Shown here: piece by piece, positions 15,101 through 26,316 of the stretch
Layout: every line of letters starts with the position of its first letter
Numbering within the stretch: position 1 is the first letter of the stretch
Assembly (NCBI GenBank): GCA_039111635.1
Contig: JBCAQO010000012.1
Coordinates: 248,001-312,000 of the forward strand
DNA: 64,000 nucleotides
From: Heterobasidion occidentale
Taxonomy: Eukaryota; Basidiomycota; Agaricomycetes; Russulales; Bondarzewiaceae
Reading direction: 5' to 3'
The notes under the pieces: generated by a model
Databases searched by the model: none
What the model was told of the DNA's origin: nothing
What the model saw: only the letters and a program-made list of their open reading frames with translations
Position numbers and translations under genes: made by a program

Positions 15101-17700
15101 GGCACGAATGGTTCAAACGAGCAGGCCACAACTTCCACTCTCCAGGCTGCAATGAATGCAGGGACAAAAAGCCAGTGGCTTGTCTTATGTCGACCGCAGG
15201 GCGTGATGGAGGTGGGTCAACAGTTTCATCGAATATCATCATTACTCACTCTCGAATCCGCCTAAATAGATCTGGTCATTGCCAAAGCTGACCCTAGTAT
15301 TTTCGACAACAGCGCTGGCTTCCCTTCAGAGTCTCCTCGTCGATTCCTTTGACCCTCCCACATTATCACTTCCCCAAGATCCTCCCCGCAAACCACAAGA
15401 GTTGGACGTCGACCAAATCCTCATTGCTCCTCTCGGAGAGACATCACCTCGTCCGTACCTGCTGGTGAGCGATGCACGATCAAAGTTTTGCTGTCATTGT
15501 TGAAACGTTGATAGGTATTCCTTCGATCCGGCCAACTAGCCATCTATGAAGCCGTCCCGTCGGAACCGTCAACCGATTGGCCGCCAGCATCTCGAGCGTC
15601 ATCCTTAGCTGTTAAGTTCGTCAAGGTGCTCTCTCGAGCGTTCGATATCCAGCATCACGATGAACAAGAGAAATCTGTCCTCGCAGAACAGAAGCGGATA
15701 TCACGCTCCCTTGTCCCATTTGTCACATCTCCCTCTCCCGAGACCACCTTCTCTGGGGTATTCCTTACAGGCGATCGACCATGCTGGATTTTATCCACGA
15801 ACAAGGGTGGCGTCAAGCTCCACCCATCGGGGCATGCAGTCGTTCACTCATTCACAACGTGTTCCCTCTGGCAATCGAAAGGAGACTTTTTGTTATATAC
15901 AGAAGAGGTAAAGTGTTTTGTTTCAATGCGAATAATGTTGCGAATGATCATCTTGACAACCTCTCTAGGGCCCTAGCTTGCTTGAATGGATGCCAGGCCT
16001 CCGGTTAGATATGGATCTACCCTATCGATATGTTCCTCGCGGAAGACCATACACCAATGTTCTGTTCGATCCCGCAACATGTTTGATCATCGCCGCATCT
16101 TCGTTGCAAGCATCGTTCACCTCCTTTGATGAGGATGGAAATCAGACATGGGAGCCAGACGGTCAGTTCTTTTTTCGATTTGCATCGTTCAAGAAAATCT
16201 AATTGGCAAATTTCCGGCAGCTCCCAATGTTTCGTACCCCCTGATTGATTGCTCTACATTAGAGTTGCTGACTCCGGATGGCTGGATCATTATGGATGGG
16301 TAGGTCCTGTCCTATGACTAATCTGATTAATCATCCAACGTATGCCCAGTTATGAGTTCGCCTCAAACGAATTCATCAATGCCATCGAGTGTGTGATGCT
16401 CGAGACCGAAAGCACGGATTCGGGCACCAAGAATTACATCGCTGTCGGGACGACTATCGATCGCGGCGAAGACCTTGCAGTCAAGGGAGCAGTGAGATTC
16501 GTCTCCGTTTGCCTTCTTCCGAGCAGCTAATGTGTTTCCACGTAAGACTTATATCTTCGAGATTGTCGAGGTTGTTGCAGATCCTTCATCGGGGCTCAAT
16601 CGTTCCTTCAAACTCCGGTTGCGGTGTCGAGACGATGCTAAAGGGCCTGTTACAGCGCTTTGCGGCCTTGACGGGTATCTCGTCTCCTCTATGGGACAGA
16701 AGGTGCAATACCTATATCTTGAATCGATGACGTGTCTGACAATGATTAGATCTTTATACGAGCCTTCGATCTGGACGAGCGTCTTGTTGGAGTAGCGTTC
16801 TTGGACGTCGGGGTCTATGTTACTTCTCTTCGAGCGCTCAAGAATCTCATTATTATCTCCGATGCTGTCAAGAGCTTGTGGTTTGTTGCTTTCCAGGTGC
16901 GCGAAGTTATCTATCTACCTACAGATGGGAGACTGAAGTGCTTGCAGGAGGATCCATACAAATTATCCATCTTGTCGAAGGATCCACATCAGCATCATGT
17001 TGTTTCTGCAGACTTCTTCTTCGCAGATCAACAATTGTCCATTGTTTCCTGTGACGAGGAGGGCGTGATTAGGATATATGAATACAATCCTCATGGTAAA
17101 TACATCATTCTGGTCACCCGATGCCGTCTTACCTTCTCTACAGACCCTGAATCCAAGAATGGGCAGCACTTGCTGTGCAGAACTGAGTTCCACGGGCAGA
17201 TGGAGTATCTGACGTCTCTCACTGTCGCTCGTCGAACGAAGGGAGAAGACATGGCCACGCCTCAAGCCAAGCTCATCTGTGGTATGACATCGCCTGTTGT
17301 ATCGTGATGAGTTTGTCTGATTTCTGGAATGTAGGAGCTCCAAACGGCTCGCTGACGGCCCTGGTCGCAGTTGACGAGGCTACATTCAAAAGATTGCATT
17401 TATTACAGGGCCAGCTTACGCGGAACATGCAACACACAGCTGGGCTCAATCCAAAAGCTTTCCGGTCCGCAAACCCCTCTCTTGTTTACAATATTGGGTC
17501 TACTTTACTAACACTCCGCTTATAGTATCGTACGGAACGACTACGTCTCCAAGCCTTTGTCTAAAGGTATCCTTGATGGTAATCTTCTTGCCTCGTTCGA
17601 AGAGCTTTCGATTACTCGGCAAAACGAGATAACTCGGCAGATTGGGACGGAGCGAAGCTTAGTGTTACGCGATCTGAGTTCGATGGGTGGAGCCTGGTAA
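12117..17700 (+). CDS. CFT1: Cft1 / CPSF160, cleavage and polyadenylation factor subunit
   Basis: Large beta-propeller scaffold (CPSF-A family) of the complex that recognises the poly(A) signal and positions pre-mRNA cleavage in the nucleus. It starts MHALRQEILPPNGVEFA, as fungal Cft1 does, with LYNLVVARSNILRVFEV in the first blade. Later blocks include REHRLHGTVTGLEGIRI, KLDRLLVSFKEAKIALLEW, VTVSIHTYERAPQL, VLFQPQQTWTG, DRGEDLAVKGAVRF, FEIVEVV and the C-terminal DLSSMGGAW before TAA. Roughly twenty short introns interrupt it and the spliced length fits the family (about 1,400-1,500 residues). The intron at 13971-14025 has a GC donor (G|GCGAGT); it joins an acidic run to DIYGSSLQDPQP in frame and no GT donor has the right phase. 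Exon joins between about 12450 and 12600 could not be resolved and may hide another indel. Confidence 0.94.
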
Positions 17701-18041
17701 TGTGTCAAGCGTCGAGTACTGTTGTTTTACCCAGTGTTATTCTATGTATATCGATAATTTTGCGCTATGTAGGACGCGGTTGTCCATGACTGCGGCCTAT
17801 CCGTTTTTTTTTGTCGATTCAAGATGGCTGCTTTGGTCCAAATTCGGCGATCTTTTGCACAAACTTTACTTTTTGTCGAACTCCTCTCAAACTGGTAACA
17901 GCGCCATGTCAGCTTGCTGCTCACTTTAACAGGTTCACCACGACCCTAACATTAGGACGCAACTGGCGAGAACAATCCCCTTCAAACCTTCCTTCCCTAC
18001 TCATCGACTTCGATCATTGGCGCATATTTTTGACATTCTGC
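17701..18041. other. Intergenic: CFT1 3' flank and GPN2 promoter
   Basis: 341 bp between CFT1 and GPN2, both rightward. It contains pyrimidine-rich stretches (a run of eight T near 17804) and no feature I can name. Confidence 0.5.
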
Positions 18042-19267
18042 ATGCCGTTCGGAGAAATTGTGGTAGGATCTCCAGGAAGCGGAAAGTCAACATATTGCTT
18101 CGGCAAACACCAGCTCTTTTCTGCTTTAAATCGTCCCATCTCCATTGTAAACTTGGATCCTGCAAATGACAATATTCCATATCCCTGTGCAATCGACATA
18201 TCATCGATCATTACGCTTCAAGATGTCATGACCGAACACGGTTTGGGGCCCAATGGCGGCATGCTCTACTGCATGGAGTATCTGGAGGCGAATTATGACT
18301 GGCTGGAGGAACAACTGAGCGAGCTAGGAAAGGATGCATACGTCTTATTCGACCTTCCTGGGCAGGTAGAGCTGAGCACGAACCATCATAGCTTGAAGAG
18401 GATCGTTCAAAAGCTGGCGAAAAGCGGATTTCGGGTGCGTTGGTATTAAAACTCTTGTGGGCTCTGACAAAAAACTATTCTAGCTAGCCGCCGTCCATCT
18501 CTGCGACGCACACTATGTAACCGATGCATCCAAATATGTGTCGGTTCTGTTATTGTCTCTTCGAACGATGCTTCACCTGGAGCTGCCACACATCAATGTC
18601 CTCTCAAAAGTAGACCTGATCGCGCAGTACGGAGATCTCGGTACAAACATTCCTTCGTCTCCCATCTCCCGTTGTCTTATTGGTTTCTTGCAGACTTCAA
18701 CTTGGATTTTTATACAGAAGTACAGGATTTGTCACACCTGGAGAATACGCTTTCGTCTGCCGCACCTCGATTTGCAGCCCTCAATCTAGCAATATGTGGT
18801 CTCATTGAAGATTTCGCGCTGGTTGGATTCGAAACACTGGCGGTGGAAGTACGTGCGCCTTTATTCGAGCAAGAGAAACACTGCGTTGAACTGATTGTGG
18901 ACTAATATTGTGGCAGGACAAACATTCAATGTTGCATCTAACGAGAGCCATTGATCGTGCAACAGGCTACATATACGTTCCACCTGGTAGTACGCCTGCA
19001 CCGCAGGGGACTGTCGTTGATCCAGATGCTCCTAGTGCACAGCGTCCGAACTCCTACGCGCTGTTCTCGAGTGCCGCCGGACCGATGTTGGGTGCGCGGA
19101 GCGACGTGCGCGACGTGCAGGAGAGATGGGTTGATGCGCGGGAGGAGTGGGATGCCTACGAGAAGACGCAATGGAGAAAGGAGGGCGAACTAGTCAGAAA
19201 AGAAGTTGAGGCAGCTGCGAAGAAAAGTAAGATTAGGGAGAGGAAGGGGCCGAACGTGCAGCGATGA
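18042..19267 (+). CDS. GPN2: GPN-loop GTPase 2 (Gpn2)
   Basis: Small GTPase of the GPN family, which works with Gpn1/Gpn3 in cytoplasmic assembly and nuclear import of RNA polymerases. The start [17 protein letters not shown] puts the P-loop right at the N-terminus as usual. Other motifs are the family-defining GPNGG insert ([15 protein letters not shown]), G3 [10 protein letters not shown], and G4 NVLSKVDLI. Four exons; introns fall after GFR, inside DLD (before FNLDFYTEV) and after LAVE. The C-terminal half beyond GYIYVPPG is charged ([17 protein letters not shown]) and ends RKGPNVQR before TGA. It lies downstream of CFT1 and about 185 bp upstream of SEC31, all on the same strand. Confidence 0.95.
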
Positions 19268-19451
19268 GAATTCGTCGATTAGACCTTTGTATTTCCCGTA
19301 GTTGTATCCATCCAGTTTCACGACATGAATTCGATCGGTCTGAGCTGGTGATTAGAGATGGTCACGTGGGGACTTGAGGGCAGGCGTCAGAGGCGCGACA
19401 CGTCGGCAGGCATCGTCACCGCGCAACAGTTCCATACTACTCAACCCCACC

Positions 19452-22400
19452 ATGAAACTCAAGGAAATACACAGGACATCGACATTCGCGTGGTCCCCGC
19501 TCCCCTCCATCCCGCTGCTGGCAACGGGGACAGTCGCGGGAGCTCTAGACGAGTCTTTCAGCAATGAGAGCCAACTCGAAATATGGGCGCCTGACTTTCT
19601 GAACAAGCAAGAGTATGACCTCGGTGGGGAGGGTCAACCAGGTCCAAAGGGCTTCGTTACGGACAGCGCAAGGTACGTACATGTTATTTTTCTTCCGTCG
19701 TGACGGAATTGTTCAATGAGGTTGGATAGATTTAACCGCATTGCATGGGGATATGTGGATGGGAGCCGCCCACAGGGTGTGATTGCTGCGGGTATGGAGA
19801 ACGGAGAATTAGGCATCTGGGACCCGGCGAAGATAGTTGCCCACGCGCCGTGAGTTCATCGTTCAGCCATATCGGCTGGCTGTTGACTTTAGCGTGTATA
19901 GTGTTTCCGAATCATTGATCTTGAAGAACAACACGCACACAGGGCCTATACGTGGTCTCGACTTCAATCCCATCCAGACCAGCCTGTTCTCATCCGGTGG
20001 AACGAACGGCGAAGTGTGTCCTGACTTGACGTCGCTAGGAGGCTGCCGCAGCTGAACTTGTTTGTAGATCTACATCTGGGACCTCAGAGATCCGAGCAAA
20101 CCCTACTCCCCCGGAACACGCAGTTCCAAACTCGACGAAATTACAGCTTTGTCATGGAACAATCAAGTTCCTCATGTCCTTGCGACGTCGAGCAGCACTG
20201 GATATACTGTTGTTTGGGATTTGAGAGGTAAGCGTGAGGTTGTCGCTCTTGCGTACGGTGGTGGAGCGGGAACGCTTGGTGGCGGCATGCAGGGTGGTGG
20301 AATGGCCTTTGGTGGTCGTCGAGGCATGAGTGATGTTGCTTGGCATCCCGACAATGTGAGTGATGCACGCGATGGACGCGCGTTTTTCTCATTGTCTTCT
20401 CATGCAGGCCACGAAACTTGTCACTTCATCTGAAGACGACACCTCTCCAGTGATCATGGTGTGGGACCTTCGTAATGCGCGCGCGCCAGAAAAGGTGACA
20501 CAATTTCCACCTTGGTATAATCTAGTCTAACGCAAAAGTCATCAGATTCTCACTGGTCATGAGAGGGGGGTGCTGTCCTTGTCGTGGTGCAAGCAGGATG
20601 CAGACATGCTTCTTTCGAGCGGTAAGGACAACCGCGCGTTGTGCTGGAACCCCCAGACGTCCGAGATTATTGGCGAGGTGTGTATATTTGCTACCAGCTT
20701 TGTCCTCATCATCACACCTTTCGCAGCTTCCCTCCGCAGATAACTGGGCGTTCCAAGTTCAATGGTGTCCTCGGAACCCCGACCTTTTGGCAACCGCTTT
20801 CTTCGATGGAACTATTGGCATTCATTCTATCCAGTCCACCAATGATTCCGCTTCTGGTGACCTGCCTATCACGACACCAAGGCCTGATGGAGGAGATGTT
20901 TTTGATGTCCCCGGTTTCTCGCGTACGACACAGGCGACCTTCTCGCTCAAGCAACCGCCAAAATGGTTGCGCAGGCCCGTCGCGAGCTCGTTCGGGTACG
21001 GCGGACAACTGGTCTCGGTATCAAACCTGCCGTCAGCTCAGGGAGGACATCAAAGCGGTGTTGTGCATTTGCGCAACATTGTCACGGAGGAAAGCATTGT
21101 CGAGCGTGCGAGCAAGTTGCGCGTGGCTCTGGACTCTCAGGAACTTTCAGCTCTCGCTGCCGAGCGCAGTAGCGAGGCAGCGGACAAGGCAGAGGAAAGC
21201 GAGGAAACTTGGAAGGCCCTCTTGAGTCTGTTCCAGACCAACTCCAGGGAGGAACTCGTCACTCTACTTGGCTTCTCCAAATCTGAGATCGCAGCTCGCG
21301 TTGCTGAAGCCGTTGCCGATCTCAAGGCGGCCGCCACAGCTGACAACACCACCACAACTCCGCCCTCACCATCAGAAGGTGATACGCTGGATTCTAAACC
21401 CCATGAGCCTGTCGTTTCGTTCGTCGAACCTGAGCGCAGTCCTTCCGAGCTTGACGAGGACCCTCTAGAATCGGCAGGAAGTGTCACTGAGAATACGCCA
21501 TCAGAAGTGAGCGCGAGCGCCGCATCAGACAACACTAATATCACACCTTTGGCCGATGGCGAGTCGACGACAACTGCTCCTAGCCTCTTTGGTGATGACA
21601 ACGTTGTGGGTACGCCTCACCTGGACGCGGCTGACTTTTTCAGCACTATGGGGATCAGTCAAAGTACCGCGGATGATGCTCAGGTCGTCCCGCATACTAA
21701 CTACGGCCTGGACTCTTCTGTTGCTGCGACCATTGGATCTGGCCCCTCTTCCGTCGCCTCAGACACCCTGAAAGGCAACATTTTCACAATCTACCCTGAG
21801 GACGAGTCTGAAACGGACCAGCTGATTACAAAGGCTCTTGTAGTTGGTGATTTCGAATCCGCCGTCTCATTGTGTCTGTCCACCGATCGTTTCGCCGATG
21901 CTATCCTACTTGCGGCAAGAGGTGGCCCGCAGCTCTTGGCTCATACTCAAAAGGCATATTTCGAACGTCGGACCACTGCCCTGCCTTATCTGCGTCTATT
22001 CCAGTCTATCGTCACGAACGACCTTTCGGATATCGTTCAAAACGTTGACCTGAAAGAGTGGCAAGAGTGCTTCGTCGTACTCTGCACGTTTGCTAGCTCT
22101 GAAGAGTTCCCGAACCTCGTAGAACAACTTGGCACGCGGCTTGAGTTCCAGGGCAGCCTTGCCAAGTCGTCGGACCCAGACACCCCATCGAAGGCGCGAG
22201 GCTTCAGGAAGAATGCAACCCTGACATATCTTGCAGCAGGGCGTCTTGAACGCCTCGTCAACATATGGATCGAAGAGTTGGCAGAAGAGGAGAGGCGGAT
22301 CCTGGCGGATGAGAGTCAGTCCGGCGTATCACGCTATACTGTACATGCATATGCCCTTCAGACCTTCATCGAGAAAGTCACCGTCTTCCGTGCGGCGATT

Positions 22401-24153
22401 CGGTACGAGGACGACGAGATCGAGGCCAAGGCACCTGAGGACGGCTCTGCTAACAGGGTCTACAAATTGGCGGCGCTATACGACCGTTATTTCGAGTATG
22501 CCGATTTCCTTGCCACTCAGGGGTTGGTCAAGGACGCAGTAGCTTTCTTGAAGCTCACGCCGCAGCATTACGAAGGCCTGCCTGGCTCGCACGTTGACTT
22601 TGCTGTAGGCAGAGAGCGTATACTGATTGCTGGCGGAGTCAGTAAACCTATCAGTGCTTCAGCAGCTATTGCGCCGACAGGCCTGACCGCCGTGTTGCCA
22701 TCTGCCGCTCCTTTGCCCCCTTCTAACTCCTCGTATGGCTATCCTCAGTACGGAGCTCCTATACAGCAGCAACCTGTGGCACCTGTGGCACCTCCCGCTA
22801 CCTATTCGACGTATGCCCCTGCACCGGTGACTACTGCATCCATAGGCAATGCTTATGCTCCAGCCAACCCAGCTCCGGCATCTCAGCCATACCCCCCTCC
22901 CGCGGGGGGTTACGGGTATGTTCAACAGCAGCCTCCGACCGCGCCGTCAATGGTTCCTCCCCCACCCCGCCCTGCCGCCGGGAATGGTATCTCAGCGCCA
23001 GCACTCCCCCAGAAACGAAGGGAGAATGGTGGGTGGAACGATGCACCACCGTTGTCCGATCGTCGAACTCCCAGCTCGTTGAATTTGAACAAGCCTTCAG
23101 CTATCACTTCGCCCTTCCCTAACGCCCCATCTCCAAGCATCATGCCTAACCCTGCATACTTGGGCCGAGGTCAGTCTCCAACTCTACCCCCTCCCCCTCG
23201 TCCGGGCAGTGTCCAAGCACGCGCTCCTCCACCTCCACAAGGCCAGCGCATGCAACATCCTCCGCAGGGTCCTCAGGGGCCCTTCCCTCCCCCTCATGCA
23301 AGACCACCATCCGGACCGCCTGGGCCCCCTCAACGCATGATGTCTCCAGGCCAACAGATTCCCTCCCAGCCCCAATACGCACCTCCTCAGCGTGGCCATA
23401 TCGCTTCTGGCCCCCCTGCAGGACCGATGGGGTAGGACTTGGGGGACCCCCTCCATCCTACGCTCATGCCACTCCACCTCCAGGACCCACAGGCATGAGT
23501 GCGCCCCCACAAGGATTTGGCCGTGCAGGGCCTCCTCCACCTGGGCCTGGTCAGTTCGGCGCTCCCGGATTCGCTCCGCCACCGCCACAGGGTGCGCCAC
23601 GAGGCGGCCCTCCGTCTGGCGCCGGTCTTCCTCCACCACAGGGTCTAGCGAGAGGTCCCCCACCGACAGGGGCTGTAAGCACTCAATCAGCTGCTCCTCC
23701 AAGGGCTCCTGTAGGACCAAAATATCGTAAGTATAATCGAATTATGTTAGCTTAACAGCTTGGTGACATGATCATTGCAGCTCCAGGAGACCGTAGCCAC
23801 ATACCCGAACTGCTCAAGCCGACGTACAGCGTCATTTTGGAGCAGCTTAATCGCTTGAAGCAGACTACGCCAGTATGTGTTATCCTTGTCTTTTCCTGAC
23901 ATGATAATGATAGCTGCGTGTAACCTAGCCCCAACAAAAGCGCCTCGTTGATGATTTGGAACGGAGGATAAACCCGTTGTTCGACGCCTTGAATTGCGAG
24001 TCTCTCTCTCAACCTGTTGTTGAGCGACTGCTTGTCCTCACCAAAGGTCAGCCATCATGTGTCGTTTGTTTGAATGGCGAACACTGACGTGCGCATGCAG
24101 CTATGGAAAACCACGACCGTGAAACGGCCTTGCGGTTCATGTCGATCTACTGA
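19452..24153 (+). CDS. SEC31: Sec31, COPII outer coat subunit
   Basis: Outer cage protein of COPII vesicles at ER exit sites, partner of Sec13. The N-terminal propeller begins [16 protein letters not shown] with repeats such as [52 protein letters not shown] and [10 protein letters not shown] helical ACE1-type region follows ([33 protein letters not shown]), then a long Pro/Gly/Gln-rich linker, and a C-terminal helical domain ([36 protein letters not shown]) ending MSIY and TGA. The start at 19452 is the only ATG in frame with the first blade. In the Pro-rich part the frame ends at a TAG near 23435 and resumes one frame over ([20 protein letters not shown]). Either one G is missing from the GGGG run near 23430 or a roughly 92-nt intron with a weak GTGGCC donor spans it. 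Confidence 0.94.
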
Positions 24154-24394
24154 CGACGACTGTGAGCGACGATATCGCGTTGTGGATGTCGGGAGTGAAA
24201 CAGTTGATTATGCGGTTGTGATAAATACTGTAGAGTAGTTACGAATTATGGATGTGCGGAAGTGATGTTTTGTCTTCAAGGACTTCGTTTTGCTATTCAC
24301 AAGATTTTCAGTCTCTTTTGCACTTCTTGTCATAGGTATCGAACACGCGACCAAAGCCCTTCATACAAGTACATGAATACGGCTAACTTTGCGC

Positions 24395-24943
24395 TCATTT
24401 CAGAGATTCGAGAGTGCTATCGAAGACAGTTTTCTTCCTGTCTTGCGCAGATGCCGTATCGACCCACCAACTGCTTCCAGAACCTGTACGGTCAAGTACC
24501 AGCCGCTTTCCCAACGTTGGGTAATGCACGACGTCTACGGGCTCCCTGCTCCCTCCAACGAGGTACTGCATGTCGACGTCTCCGCTGAAGAGCTTGCGCG
24601 CCATGCGCATGCCCGCGGGGAAACCGAGGAAGTCGCCCGTCTGAAGAGGTACTTCCTTGACCTCGTCCTTGCCCTCATCACTAGTTTCATGGACAATCAG
24701 GGACGCATTCGGCCCGCATGAAATAATATAGAGCCATTCGTCGTCCGCTGTGTGCCAGTGTAAGATGGTGCTTTCCGTCTGCGGCTCAAGGCGGCAGAGG
24801 TGCACGCCTGTGCGCGTGAGGCCCGTGCGCAGGCCTAGAGAAAGTTGCTGGCGCTGCGCGGCCGGGTCCAGAGGGTGTTGAAAGTTGGGCCGTGGTTCCA
24901 ACAGTGCGTGGATCAAATATGGAGGCGAGGAGATAGTGGGCAT
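24395..24943 (-). CDS. Cupin-fold protein, substrate unknown
   Basis: Single-exon gene of about 180 codons with one cupin domain. The start is taken at 24943 (MPTISSPPYLIHALLEP), the usual fungal N-terminus, rather than in-frame codons further upstream. Metal-binding motif 1 reads ILHWHTADDEWLYI with both His and the Glu in place. Motif 2 reads TGDFLGFPAGMRMARKLF: the Gly-Pro-Gly pattern is kept, but Arg stands where a His normally completes the metal site. That could weaken metal binding. Relatives are often annotated simply as cupin or RmlC-like. Its stop faces SEC31 across about 240 bp. Confidence 0.82.
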   Translation of the reverse strand: MPTISSPPYLIHALLEPRPNFQHPLDPAAQRQQLSLGLRTGLTRTGVHLCRLEPQTESTILHWHTADDEWLYIISCGPNASLIVHETSDEGKDEVKEVPLQTGDFLGFPAGMRMARKLFSGDVDMQYLVGGSREPVDVVHYPTLGKRLVLDRTGSGSSWWVDTASAQDRKKTVFDSTLESLK

Positions 24944-25393
24944 TATTGCTTCTCTACCGCTATCCAAGGTGCCCGGATGAGCCTTGCCTGCAAAGCACAA
25001 GCGGCACAAGCTCACACGTTTCACAACTCAGTACGATGCCTTGAGTGGAGATGCGGTCGAGCGACGACGCAGTGGTCGTAAGTAGACGACAGCCAAGATG
25101 ATTTGACAAAGGATACAGATGCACTGAAATCCTGTTCAGCGCATATATTAGCGGATTCAACTGCAAAAAATCACCGACATGCAGAATGTCAGGTTCTATG
25201 TGTAGATTTTTCTGTGAATAGTGACGGCTGGTGACAACGTCAGGCCTGTACAAGTCGGTGGGAGAGTGACTAGAGCAATGCGGCCGTGCGGGCCGGTTAG
25301 AGGGAACGGGCGAATTCCCACGATGGTCGTTCTTGCTCCCTTGGGCGTCGATGTCGACGGCGCCGACGCTGGTCATCTTTCGTTGCGACAGCC
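24944..25393. promoter_or_regulatory. Shared upstream region of the cupin gene and HAP3
   Basis: 450 bp between two divergent starts. I see no CCAAT box on the plus strand and no convincing TATA; nothing else is recognisable. Confidence 0.5.
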
Positions 25394-25981
25394 ATGTCTG
25401 ACTTTCCACCCAACATCGCTCCACAAGCAGATGGATCTGCCGCCGCCGTTGCTATTGCATCGCAGGAACCACCGAAGGCAGCACCCATCACTGAGCAGGA
25501 GGTGGGCGAGTATCGCGAACAAGACCGCTACCTGCCCGTTTGTATCAACGCGTGTTATCCTCCCCCTTTGTGCTGTGCTGACTCAGAAAAACTCTTCCAG
25601 ATTGCCAACGTGTCGCGTATCATGAAGAACGCGGTGCCCCCCACGGCAAAAATCGCGAAGGACGCCAAGGAGTGTGTCCAGGAATGCGTCTCCGAGTTTA
25701 TCAGCTTCATTACGTCCGAAGCGGCTGAGAAGTGCCAGCTCGAGAAACGCAAGACGATTGGTGGAGAGGACATCCTTTACGCCATGATATCGCTTGGGTT
25801 CGAAAACTATGCGGAGACGCTCAAGATTCATCTTGCAAAGTTGCGGCAGGTGCGTGTGTTTTGCCTCGTGATCACCAGCTGCTCAAGCCTTCACATGCAC
25901 CCGCTCTCCGCACAGCACCAAGCTGCGGTAGCTTCAAATTCAAGGGGGGATGGTCATGAGGGACGTGGCGATGATGATTAA
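25394..25981 (+). CDS. HAP3: NF-YB / Hap3, CCAAT-binding factor histone-fold subunit
   Basis: Histone-fold subunit that pairs with NF-YC/Hap5 and recruits NF-YA/Hap2 to CCAAT boxes. Exon 1 gives a disordered leader and REQDRYLP, exon 2 the core: [71 protein letters not shown]. The order and spacing are those of the family. Two introns follow RYLP and LAKLRQ; the last exon is short and ends GRGDDD with TAA. The protein (about 145 residues spliced) has little beyond the histone fold, so activation must come from partners. Confidence 0.95.
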   Translation: MSDFPPNIAPQADGSAAAVAIASQEPPKAAPITEQEVGEYREQDRYLPVCINACYPPPLCCADSEKLFQIANVSRIMKNAVPPTAKIAKDAKECVQECVSEFISFITSEAAEKCQLEKRKTIGGEDILYAMISLGFENYAETLKIHLAKLRQVRVFCLVITSCSSLHMHPLSAQHQAAVASNSRGDGHEGRGDDD

Positions 25982-26316
25982 CAACTGGAAGTATAGACGC
26001 TCGACTACTGTATTGTATTGTATTTATTGTATTCTTGCTATCCTGCCGCTCATCTCAGTGTATAACGGTCTCTTATCATCCTTTACCAGAAGGTGTTTCT
26101 AGTATGCATCGAGACAGATATAGAACTCCGCAGACTACGTCGGAGGTTGAAGGAGGGTCGCCATCGTTGCTGTCTTTGGGAGACTAATCAAGCTTCAAGA
26201 CTGAACTATTTGCACAGTCAGAGTTTATAACCTTGAAATACCTCAATAGCAATAACAAGAAGAGAGTGCGAGAAAAGCTCGTCGCCCCTCGTACATAAGT
26301 GGCTATGAACAAAATG
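25982..26316. other. Intergenic between convergent HAP3 and E(z)-like genes
   Basis: 335 bp of 3' flanks. A short TTGTATTG-type tandem lies at about 26010-26033. No other feature seen. Confidence 0.5.
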
